A DNA stretch of 64,000 nt, from positions 22,842,388 to 22,906,387 of the forward strand of contig NC_087068.1 of assembly GCF_963678635.1 (NCBI RefSeq), given 5' to 3'. The DNA is from Symsagittifera roscoffensis. Lineage: Eukaryota; Xenacoelomorpha; Acoela; Convolutidae. Shown piece after piece: positions 24,845 to 35,781 of the stretch; within the stretch, counting starts at the first letter, position 1; every line of letters starts with the position of its first letter. The position numbers and the translations under genes are program-made. A model generated the notes under the pieces. The model was given only the letters and a program-made list of their open reading frames with translations, was not told where the DNA came from and searched no databases.

Positions 24845-24862
24845 TGGTGCGACCATAAGTCT
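24845..24862 (+). promoter_or_regulatory. Element B primer-binding-site candidate
   Basis: Two bases after the LTR the sequence reads TGGTGCGACCATAAG, followed by CTCGAAC. A TGG at this place and the CTCGAAC, which would match a tRNA T-loop, make it a primer site. The same bases follow the LTR of B2 (61991 on). The closest tRNA I can think of is an arginine type, but the match is imperfect. Confidence 0.6.
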
Positions 24863-24957
24863 CGAACAAGACCTTACTAGATTAGAATTAACCAAAATTA
24901 GATTAGAAATTAGACAAAAACATTTACAAAATGTTATACGACAATAATTTAATTGAA

Positions 24958-25164
24958 ATGTCTCTCCGACTCAATAGATCAGAGCCAATATTCCGAACCA
25001 TAATAGAACTACCCGGAATTGGAAGAAGACATCGAACCAAAGACGACATACGACAAAGTAGAAACTTGCCGTATAGTTATATGATAGTTCGGCAAAAGCC
25101 AGAACAAACTTTTATATTTCGAATACTACTTGCAATGAATTTAGATTTCCATTTGCAAACATAA
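24958..25164 (+). CDS. Element B leader ORF a, 68 residues, unknown function
   Basis: A small basic protein starting MSLRLNRSEPIF. An in-frame upstream ATG at 24931 would add nine residues, but B2 lacks it, so I start at the shared ATG. The B2 counterpart (62103-62309) has the same length and stop and no indel. About seven differences are silent and eight change a residue, so the frame is kept open, though the pattern is not strong purifying selection. It has no signal peptide, membrane segment or motif that I recognise. It sits just after the primer site, in the place of a leader peptide. It could be a chance frame. Confidence 0.5.
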   Translation: MSLRLNRSEPIFRTIIELPGIGRRHRTKDDIRQSRNLPYSYMIVRQKPEQTFIFRILLAMNLDFHLQT

Positions 25165-25492
25165 AACCTTGAAGTAAATCTTCAAAATCATTTCAGGCGC
25201 TAAACAAATTAATATTATACAATAACGATTGATAAAAAGATCTAAGATCGTTTTCCTAAAATTCTGCAGTATTATACAAAACATGTTTGAAGAATATTTA
25301 TTGGAAAATAAAAATAAAAATTAGTAGCATGACAATAAATGGTTAGTAATCATAAATCATCCTGTTGTTCCAGCTTCATCACCTAAAACATAACAGCAAT
25401 CATAAACCCACTAATATCATCAAAACACTAAATCTTTCCTTTACACAAATTTAAAACTTTATTAAAATTTAAAGTCACTTAATTTAAAATCA

Positions 25493-25577
25493 GATCATCA
25501 AGGCTTATCCTTGGATCTTAAATCATTTTCTACTTAATTAAATTTTAAATTTGATCATCAAGGCTTATCCTTGGATC
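25493..25577 (+). promoter_or_regulatory. Twin RNA hairpins in the element B leader
   Basis: Two 25-base units (25493-25517 and 25553-25577) each form a stem ATCAAGG/CCTTGGAT around a five-base loop CTTAT. In B2 the matching units (62637-62661 and 62697-62721) keep both arms unchanged, while the loops read CTCAT and CCTAT. Change confined to the loops supports a folded RNA element. Confidence 0.65.
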
Positions 25578-26093
25578 AAACAGAACAACTTTGTTCTCCC
25601 CCACCCACTTAATTAGTGTCTAACGACCTCAAACGTCGATTCACTACCCAACCCTTTCTAAAAACCCAAGACTAATAGAAATTTTTAAACAAAACTAATC
25701 ATTCAAATTAGGATAAACAGTGAAGAACTTCGGTTATTCATCCTTCACTTGACCCCTCCTCTTACCAGACCCAGGATAAATCTTAGACTTAGTAAGTTTA
25801 AAATAGTATCTAACGAACTACTCGCGTTCTAATTATACCTGAACCTTGTGGATCGATTTACTATTCTCCAACCCTTGAACACAATCACTACCCCTAAGTA
25901 AGATTAAGTAAGTTAACACCTTAGCTTATACTAGTCACGAGAAAGTAAAAATCATTCTTCGGAATCGATATACTTTTCTCTCCAACCCTGAACAACTAGA
26001 CCCAGGTTAAGCTAACCAAAAAATCGTAAGAACTAACAGTTTAAGTCAATAGAAATCATTTAACAACCTTTTGCATCCGTCATTCTAAACCTT

Positions 26094-26561
26094 ATGTCAT
26101 TTAAAAACCTAGGAAATAAACAAACAATCATTTTACACAATTGTGAAATAGATAACAAAAAATACGACCTTGTAATCACACCTCATACACAAACAATTGG
26201 ATACATTCGAACAAAACGACAAACACTAAAGAGAAAAATAATAACTAAACAAAGACAAATAACACGAAAAAGATTTTCAAAAAATCGAAACGCATTTTCA
26301 GAATCAGAAACCAACAGTTTAGACGAACTTTACAAACTAAAAGAATCAATAGATAAAAATTGCCCACAACACGATCAATTATATTTTTCTGACTCAGAAA
26401 CAACTTCAAATTCATCACAAAGAGGAAAAAGAAGAATAAAAAAGCAGTATAAACACAAACCAGTACATCTATACAATTGGAATCAACCAATTCGACACAT
26501 TAATAATTACATATTAACAGTCATCGAACGAAAAAATGAGTTCAACGCACACCCCAGGTGA
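26094..26561 (+). CDS. Element B leader ORF b, 155 residues, basic, unknown function
   Basis: It starts MSFKNLGNKQTI. Residues about 40-65 are dense in Lys and Arg (IRTKRQTLKRK and RKRFSKNR), followed by an acidic Ser/Glu stretch (SESETNSLDEL) and a second basic patch (RGKRRIKKQ). The frame overlaps the start of gag by 26 bases in another frame. In B2 (63239-63661) the first 120 or so residues are conserved, but a one-base difference in an A run changes the last part and ends the frame before gag. The N-terminal part is thus the better supported portion. The basic clusters suggest nucleic-acid or nuclear binding; this is inference. I know no homologue. Confidence 0.65.
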   Translation: MSFKNLGNKQTIILHNCEIDNKKYDLVITPHTQTIGYIRTKRQTLKRKIITKQRQITRKRFSKNRNAFSESETNSLDELYKLKESIDKNCPQHDQLYFSDSETTSNSSQRGKRRIKKQYKHKPVHLYNWNQPIRHINNYILTVIERKNEFNAHPR

Positions 26562-29500
26562 CGAAACTCCAGATGATGATGAAATCTTTCCTTTTATAGT
26601 AGATGCAGATACTGATAGAGGACAACACATATTTTGTCAAAATTTACTCGTAAATTTATTTGAACCCGGAATCAGTCCATGTAAAACAGAGTTCCCCGAT
26701 GTAAAAATCAAAAGACAAATCATAGATCACTATCTAAAAGATATATGCAACATAACACAACAGTATGGAATCTACTCTATAGAATTCACTTCCCCAAACC
26801 ATAATAATAGAACATATACTATTCAAACAGACGACCTTGATTTAGAATTTTCAAAAGTTTTTTCAGAATATATAAAAAGCATCCAATACCATAACTCACA
26901 GAGAGCAAACTCCATTTTCACCAATGAAGTTTTCGCACTAATATATAGTTATATTTCGATATTAGAAAATGAACTTCCATTAACAAATGTCTCACCGACA
27001 GAAACATCTAAACATTTAAGAGTACGACATGAAATCACACTACTCTCTAGTTATTTAAACATCATTAAAGAAAATTTCACGAAAGACGATGTTTCACAAC
27101 ATACCAAACACGATTTACAAAAAATTTTAGCATGGTTCATAATAGATTATTTTACACACAATATTGATTTAATTGCACAAGCAAGAAAAAATTTTAGACC
27201 CCAAAATTCGAACGATGATACCGCTATCACAGAACAATCAGATTATGTTTGGGACCCCGAATGGTCTCATTCCGCATTTATAAACTTTCCACAATCAATC
27301 TCAAGTCAAGCAATAAGTACAATATCTTACATAAGAGATTATGTAAGAGTAATACCATTAACAATTGATGCAACACCATTAAACTATAATACATTTTTAC
27401 CCGATACACAAAATAATAGTTTAAACTCTACAGTCATACACAATGAAAACCTCAATGGAACTAGGAATCTTACTCAACAAGATATCCAGACACCATCACA
27501 CTTCATAAATGAAGAAATTGTACACACAACAACTACACAACAAAGTATTTCACCAATACGCCCAAATTTAACAACACCAAGAAATACAAATCCTTCACAA
27601 ACACAGGTAACCTTACAATCAACCGTTAAACCTTCGGTTGCCCCTAAATATTCACATATGGATTACCAAACATACAAACCCATGACAATACCATCAAAAA
27701 CACGCAAAACATTCACTAGAAACAACTTTGCAGACCATAATTATAATTATACACATCCATCAAAAACAAATTATCAACCACAAAGAAATTTTAATCAATA
27801 TACAAAACCTCGAAACTGGGATAACCCAACGGCCCAATATAATTCCACAATTTTTCAACCAAATCCTCCACAGGATCGCAGTGGAAATTACCCATTTTTT
27901 CAACAAAATAAAAATAAAAAACAAACATCTTATCAAATGGATTATTTATCCTCAGATGAAGATTTCTTACAACCAGATATATTTGCACCAAATACTCAAG
28001 AATATCGTAGACAAGGAATACAGAAAACACGTACAAATCATAGAAATTTTTCTCCACAATCAATAGATGCACAATATCAACAACCAATTCAACAACAAAA
28101 TCCAATTAATACACAATCTTTTCAACCAATTCAACAACAAAATCCAATGACTACACACTCGTATCAACCATCACAAATGCAAAATGAAATACCACTCCCG
28201 TATTATCTTCAACAACATGAAATAACAAGAAACCAACTTTCAAATTTTTCTCAAATGCCAAATGCAGCTGAATCATTACAAATGACAATGAATCCATACC
28301 TTATGGGTGGATCATCAATAACATCAAATAAACCTTTAATGGTTTTCACAGGAACAGACCCTGAATACTCTGTAGAAGATTATTTAAACGCAGTAACAGC
28401 AAATTTAATTTTAAATATAGGACCTGAACCAATTAATACGCCACTACATCAAAACTGGATACATCGACGCACAGCGTTGATACAAACAACCTTAGATGGC
28501 GCAGCCCAAAAATGGTTTTCAGTACTACCTCTAGAAATAAAATCAAACTGGAAAAGATTTACACAAGAATTTTCAAAAATGTTTGACTCCGAAAGAAACA
28601 AACAACAACAAAGAGTTTTATGTAATGAAATTCGCAGATTACCAAACGAAACCATCAAGCAAATAGCAGTACGAATCGAAACACTAGTTCGAAAAGCATA
28701 TTCACTAAATACACATGACTATAAAAACACTAAGATGACAGAAATCTTAATGATGACCTTAACACCACAATTAAGGAAAATAGCAATAAAAAAGAGAGCA
28801 TCCCATCCTTCTTCAATTCGAGAACCCGATTTAGATTTTAGAAAACTAGTAGACAAACTAGAACAAGCAGAAATCACGATGAAACTAGAAGAAACGGAGA
28901 ATTTGAAATTACAATACGTTAACAAAATTGAAACGACTCCCACTAATATTAATAATATACAAGAATCAGAAACAGATCTCGTTGAAAAAATCACTGAAAT
29001 ACTCAATATTTACGAAAAGAACCCGAACTTTAAAGGCAAACCATCTTTCAAGAAATGGTGTAATTATTGCCGACGATACGGACATAGTATTTCCGAATGT
29101 AGACAAAAACAGCAAGATAGTCAAAATAAACCTCAAAAATACAAAGAACCAAATAAATCATTTTATCAATACATGAAAAAAGATCAAAATCTACCAAACA
29201 AAAATGTATACAGCAACAACAGTTCAGGAAAACCACTCCCGAACAATACAAGCTATACAAGAAATCAATCTCCATATAACTCAAGTTATAGAGGAAGATC
29301 ACCAGAACGAAGAAACACGTATAATTCATCACAAAATCACTACAATAGACCGAATAGTCGAAATAACTACTCCAGATCAAATTCAAATACACAACGATTT
29401 GTTTCTAGATCTAATTCCCAATCAAGAAATAACTACTATCCAAACAACCAATCACGAAATTCATCATACAATAGGAATAGAAACTACTCCTATAATCGAA

Positions 29501-32500
29501 ATAGAAGTTATTCAAACAACCGAAACCAGAATTACCCGAACAATCGATCAAGGAATAACTCATATAATAGATCGAACTATAACAGACAAAACAATAATTA
29601 CCAAAACAGATCGCGAAATAATTCACAAAATCGACACCCAAGTTATAATAATCGTTATAGAAATTATTCCCAATCACCACACCGGAATAATAATCACTAC
29701 AATAACTCTAATAATCGTCATAGAAGTAGTACACCTAAACATCAAAGACAAATCAATCAAGTACAAGCTAACCCAGAAACAACATCAGACCCCCCAGGTA
29801 TTGATGACACAGTAACTGATACGTTACAACTTAATCAAATAAACTGTACATCATCAGATTCAGAAAGTGATACTGAAAACACTCTTGCTATCAATATGAT
29901 AAAAGTCGAAAATGACTATGAATCTGTCATATATGAACAACCCTTTCCATCACACATATATGAAAATCAATCAGAATTTCTTCAAAATCATTACACTACA
30001 CCCATAAATTCCACACCAACGACGCAAGAAACAAACGAGATTAACACTACAGATCAAACCAATAAAAATACCAAAACAAAATGCTTGAATACAAACCACA
30101 TTTATCAAAATATACAAAAAGAACAACCCAAAGAAAAAATTTGGACAATACCATTTCTCTTAGAAAGCCCAAGAAATAAAGAATTTCAACCACCAGACCT
30201 TGAAATAGATTTTTTAATTGATTCAGGAGCAGAATCAAACATACTAAACATTCCCACATGGAATGAAATAAAAACTTTACACCCAAAGCTAACACCTCTT
30301 GAAACCTCCAGTAAGTTAGCGACAGCACAAGGATCAACATTGATAAACTACGGAAAAATCCAATTATTTCTCCTCCCTACCAGAACAATGGAGCAAAGCA
30401 AACTTCTAAACAAGCCATTTAAACAAATATTCCATATTACTGATATTAAATATAACATCATTGGTATACCATTTATTTCAAAGTATATACCAACAATTAA
30501 CATACTAAATAGTAAAATATTAATCAAAGATAAATATACAAAAACAAAAGAAACATCATTAACATTTTTTCAAAGATTAAATAAACAACCACCATTCTTT
30601 TCAAAATTTTATCCGATATTTAACCAACAAAGAAAACACCTGAAACCACTATCAGGAAACATCTATAATTTTTCAATAAAACAAGTTCATCAATATGATA
30701 AAGAACAAAACAAACAAAAATTTTATATGTCAGATTTTGAATTCAAACCTATTCATAAATTTTTCAAAATTACAATCTCTTCAATAAAATATTTGAAAAA
30801 TTCGAATTCAGATATTATTTCCTTACATGTTTATAACAACACACCTTACCAAGTAACATTACCTTTAGGACTTTTAGGATATTGTGAAACTAACGCTACA
30901 ATATCACCAATACACGAAAAAGCCTATCGCGTAAATAATATACTCCAATTACTAGATATTTGCCAATCTACAATTCTTAATGAAGAATTATCTATAAATA
31001 ATATAATAAGTAACGAAAACAGAAATACGGATTATTTCACAAAAACTCCATATTTCAAACCTACATTCAACATCAGTAACTACACAGAGGACCAACAGAA
31101 ATTTTTAACAATGTTTAATTTCCAACATTCACAAATAACACAAGACGAATTCGAAAAGTTAGCCAAACAGCTAATTCAATATTCATCAGTCTATGCAACA
31201 TCAAAATTCGATGTTGGCAAAATCAGTTCATCACTACATCTCCCATTAAAACCAGACGCAGTTTTCAAAAAACAAAGAGCAAGTAAAGTACCAATTCACT
31301 TACATGATAAAGTAAACAGATTACTCGATATTTTAGAACAGTACAATATTATATCACCAGTTAATAAAGAAGAACAACCAAAAGGCAACACATTCATCAA
31401 CCCCGTTATCATTCTAGCTAAAGGAGAATCATTAAAAATCGTTCTCGATGCTAGATACCTCAATTCACTCATAGATGAATCAAAATGTAATTGGCCCATT
31501 GAACCAATACAAGTTATTTTAACAAAAATAAACGGCAAATACTTCACAACCGCCGACATGAATAGTGCATACAATCAAATGCCACTAGATGAACAATCAC
31601 GACGTTTAACACAATTTGTTATCGGAAACCAACAATATGAATTCAACCGCTTATTCTATGGAATATCCATAGGACCAGCAGCATTTTAAGCCTTTATGAG
31701 CAAAATTTTTAGACCACTAATACTCAAGAAAAACGCAATCACCTATTTAGACGATGTTTTTATGCAATCACAAACAAAAGATGAAATGTTCAAAGTTTTA
31801 GAACAATATCACCAAATACTTCAGAACGAAAATCTGAAGGCCGCCCCCGATAAATCACATTTCTTTTTGACAAGAGTTAAATTCTTAGGACATAACATAG
31901 AAAGAAAAACAATCACTCCACTGAAATCACGCATTGACGCTATTCAAAAACTTCAACCACCAACAAATAGAAAGAAAATCCAAGAGTTCCTTGGAATGTT
32001 AAACTTTTTAAGTAAATATGTTTATAAAATGCAATTATATCTACGACCATTTTACAACATCCTTAGACAACAAAATAATTTTGAATGGAATACAGAACAT
32101 CAAACACGATTCGAAGAAATAAAGAAACTTTTAACTGAACAAATTTCAAACACAATTCCAGACCCTGATCAACCATTTTATGCAATGTGCGATGCTTCGA
32201 ACTTTGGCATCGGCGCAGCATTATTACAATCACATAATGGTACAAATAAAATGAACCTAATATCAGCAAATTCTCGATTATTCACTCAAGCAGAGCTACG
32301 ACTCTCAACTCTAATGAGAGAATGTACAGCCATAATATATACACTTACAGAATATGAATTTCTGATACTTGGATCAAAACATCCCACAGTTTTATTCACA
32401 GACCACAAACCAATCATCTTTCTTTTTACACAGAAATCTAACCCAAACCACCGAGTTTACAGATTTCAACTAATTCTAATGAAGTTTCCAAACTTACATA

Positions 32501-34758
32501 TAGTTTGGACTGCAGGAAAAAATCTTGCATTACCAGACACCTTAAGTCGAAATACACCACCTGAATTACTTACACGAAAAACAACAGTTGAAATACCCAA
32601 AAACATAAAATTCTACCTTGCAGAAAACGAAACATCACCTCGATTAGAATGCAAATATGCAGTTAAAACTGATATTGAACAATCACAAATAAATAATTTA
32701 CAACATTTCCCACTTTATTTAGATTGTCAAAATAATCATTATGAAGTTGATTTACTTGGAACATCAACTTTTAAACCAATTCCATATTCTCAATGGATAA
32801 AAAATAACACCCAACAAAAACGAACAAAACAACACCTACCTAAAAAAGACCATTTTCCACTAATTGAAAAAGAAGATTTAACTGATAAAATAAATTTATC
32901 AGGACCACAAACAAATGATTCAAAATACACAATAAATCAAGTTTTTGACCTTCACGACCCACTTGATACAATACCCTTATCTAAATTCGAAGTTGAAAAC
33001 ATTTTTCTCCCCCCAACAGATACGATTACAATTTCAACACTGAAACAATATCAAAACCTTGACCCGATAATTAGACAACTGAAATCATGGCACAAATATA
33101 AAACTAAACCTATCAAAGCAGATTCAACCATTCTAGGAAACAAAACACTCCTCCGATACTTTCGCAAATTTAACAACACAACAATTAACGAAAATACAGA
33201 CCTTTTAGAGTATAACCTGAATGAATCTACAGTTCCATGTCTCCCTTTAAGTATGATTCTTATAGCTTTTAATATTTCACATACACAAAATATTAAAGGA
33301 CACTCTGGATCAGAAAAAACATATTCAAATTTTATACAAAATTTTTACTTCCCAAATGCACCAATTTGGATAAAAGTACTATGCAATGATTGTATAGTAT
33401 GTCAGCTAAATAAACCTTACCCAAATCAAAAACAAGTAGCACAAAAACAAGATTTTAAAGGACAAAGTTTATACTTTAATCACCGTATCTCATTTGATAC
33501 TAAAGGACCAATTTCACCCTCATCAGAAGGAAACTCCTACATTATGGTAATTGTTGACGCATTTACACATTATGTAGCACTTAATCCAGTACCACATTGT
33601 AACGCTTATTACGCATACACAACACTCTATGAACACTGGATAGCAAAATTTGGACTACCAGAAATTTTAGTTACAGACAATGGTACAGAATTTATAAATA
33701 ATGAAATAATAACACTATGTCATTTATACAACATTAAACACAAACCACGTACATCTCATGCACCTTGGACAAACGGCTTAGTCGAAGGTATGAACCGTTC
33801 ACTACAAGAATATCTTAGATGTATCATCAATGGAAATGATACAAAATATACCGAATGGTCAGCAGATGTAAAATTATTTCCCTTAGCATATAACTCACAA
33901 ATCACGACAACTTTAGGAATGTCACCATATGAAATGGTTTTCAACCAAAAGCCACGCAAACCAATAATGTTTACAGCAAATTCCCATAAAAACGCACAAG
34001 GTTATTGTCAACCAAATAAAGACTCAATTTGTTATAACCTACCTTTACATACACACGATGAAGATCATTTTCATCACCCACAAATTCTTAAATTAGCCTC
34101 CGGTACACACACCGAATGGATTTTAAATAGAGATAAAAAACACAATGAAATTTATCAAAAAATAACAAAAAAGTTATTACAAAGACAAAATATTAATGAA
34201 CAAATCAATTCACGTTTTACACCAGCTTCCGATTTAAAAATTGGAACATTTGTTTTAATACCTAATTTTAATACTCACAAAGGAATTTCTAAAAAATTAC
34301 AACCCCTCCGAAAAGGACCCTATCAAATAATTGCAAAACCCACAGATGTCACATATAAAATTATCGACTCAAACAAAAAAGAAATCGTTCAACATCGAAA
34401 CAACCTATTACCTTATTACCCAAAAGAATACGCACTCCGCGAATTAACTCAATTATATTCTTTCACAGGATTAAAAATCATTCAAAATGAACCACATCTA
34501 AAAAACACAGAACAAAATGATAACCCCACCGAAAATCAAAACACAAAACCAACCGCCACCAAAAACAATACACAAAATCATAAAGAATCTCCAAAACAAA
34601 GAAAAAATAGAAAAATGACAGAACAAATAATACCCCAAGAAGAAATAGACAAATCAGAACATAGAAAGACAACAAGACTCCGAAATCAACCACGTAAAAA
34701 CTACAAAATGTTCATCCCCCAATCTAAAATATTAAAGAAAGTAGAATTTAAAAAGTAA
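26536..34758 (+). pseudogene. Element B gag-pol, one long frame with a TAA inside reverse transcriptase
   Basis: A single frame of about 2,740 codons with one TAA at 31687-31689 (codon 1718). Order: a Gln/Asn-rich Gag N-terminus; a capsid-like region around residues 600-790; a CCHC zinc knuckle (C842, C845, H850, C855); an Asn/Arg/Ser/Tyr-rich stretch of about 200 residues, likely RNA-binding; a protease with DSGA (Asp1229); and reverse transcriptase from about 1580. After the stop, YLDD is at 31744-31755, RNase H at about 32180-32550 (CDASNFGIG), the integrase zinc finger at 33280-33405 and the integrase core. The core has Asp, Asp and Glu at 33496, 33676 and 33784, the D,D-35-E spacing. All catalytic motifs are present. 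Gag and Pol are fused with no frameshift site. The family is Ty3/Gypsy by domain order and YLDD context. Confidence 0.93.
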
Positions 34759-35360
34759 TTTTAACATTTTATACTTCACAATCTTGAAACCTCCGTAACA
34801 TTTTTCATTTCCATTTTTCAAAATAACATGCTCACAAAGTACGCAATAATTCTAGTTCAAAATAGACCAATAGGATTCATCCAATCCGCCACTTTCTCTA
34901 ACTCAAACTAAGATCAATTAGACGAATAATCTAGAACTCCAGGCACATCTCTAACTATAACTTTACAACCTCCAGGTCAAAAATAAGCAAACCACTCCAA
35001 CTTGACAGCTAAAATAAATATCACCATAATACCGTACCCCTCCCTTATCTAATAACCCAAAGATCAACAATATTTCCCCAACTCAGACCACGAATACCCC
35101 CAAAACAAATTTGATAACTTAGCCTAAAGTCACAAAATGAAGATTTTAATTAGCCTAAAGTATAAAAATCTCACCATACCCCGGATCATTTGACAAACAA
35201 AAATAAAGAAAAAGACGACCTCCCAGTCACCATGAAAATTGCCCCCAACAATTTTTTACGAAACTCAACCCACTTGTCAAAAAACTAATAAATAATTCGA
35301 CCACACTAGAAAATCGCCTCAAACAGCAAAAAAATATTCGACCAAGAGATCATTTCTTAA
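34759..35360 (+). other. Element B gap between pol and the downstream gene block
   Basis: About 600 bases with stops in all frames and no homology that I see. A region like this could carry a promoter or splice acceptor for the downstream ORFs. Pyrimidine tracts followed by AG exist, but none stands out. Confidence 0.4.
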
Positions 35361-35591
35361 ATGCTTTTCTCTCAAACAGTCGCTCAAAAATTTATCAATT
35401 TTAAACATTTTTTTTCAATACTTCAAGCCCTTATAATATTTCTTTTTGATATCATTGAATCTTTTCTAATAATCATAATAATTTTTTGTAACATTTTTTT
35501 AATTTTCTACACAATAATTGAACTATTCCTCCAACTTTCCAAAACCCTTGAATATATCCACAGGTACGATTTTAACAACTTGTCTAAATGA
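35361..35591 (+). CDS. Element B ORF c, 76-residue membrane protein, unknown
   Basis: It starts with ATG at 35361. Most of the chain from about residue 20 to 60 is Ile/Leu/Phe-rich (SFLIIIIIFCNIFLIFY), giving one or two membrane segments, with a short charged end. Its stop TGA overlaps the ATG of the next ORF as ATGA (35588-35591), which suggests coupled translation. Short AT-rich frames can be hydrophobic by chance, so coding status rests mainly on the overlap and on the position in the cluster. Confidence 0.45.
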   Translation: MLFSQTVAQKFINFKHFFSILQALIIFLFDIIESFLIIIIIFCNIFLIFYTIIELFLQLSKTLEYIHRYDFNNLSK

Positions 35592-35776
35592 TACGAACAA
35601 TTTTCAGTAGAACTGATATTTTTTTATTGTTTGTAATTTTCATAACATTTCTATTATCCCTCATTTTGACAATATGTAAATGTATAAAAAAAGCAATCAT
35701 CACATTTGCCCTAGCAACAATTTTTCTAATTCTTTTTTTAGAAGAATATTATAATAAACATAAACCTTCCCACTAA
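35588..35776 (+). CDS. Element B ORF d, 62-residue membrane protein, unknown
   Basis: It begins at the ATGA overlap with ORF c. Two hydrophobic segments (about residues 12-30 and 36-50) are separated by a short Cys/Lys turn (CKCIKKA), with a charged tail EEYYNKHKPSH. It is the size of a small viral membrane protein such as a viroporin, but no sequence family is recognised. A pyrimidine tract followed by TAG near 35739 could be a splice acceptor inside it. Confidence 0.45.
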   Translation: MIRTIFSRTDIFLLFVIFITFLLSLILTICKCIKKAIITFALATIFLILFLEEYYNKHKPSH

Positions 35777-35781
35777 AGTAA

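Larger units (their letters stand above)
24843..26093 (+). other. Element B leader region
   Basis: The leader is 1.25 kb and holds the small ORF at 24958-25164 and a pair of identical hairpins (25493-25517, 25553-25577). A third hairpin (AGAACAA/TTGTTCT, about 25581-25596) and a GTGAAG/CTTCAC stem (about 25720-25750) follow. The whole block is closely conserved in B2 (61989-63238), including the stretch from 25700 to 26090 with no ORF. This is where a packaging or translation signal would be expected. Confidence 0.65.

Noticed and set aside
24668-24895. Antisense frame in the LTRs of B and B2, kept in all three LTRs
   Set aside because: LTRs of one family are alike anyway, so shared openness is weak evidence, and the left LTR, right LTR and B2 give different N-termini. 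An antisense gene is not excluded, but nothing supports it.
29204-29815. 203-codon alternative frame within gag of element B
   Set aside because: It overlaps the Asn/Arg/Tyr-rich region of Gag in another frame. The repetitive codons keep other frames open.
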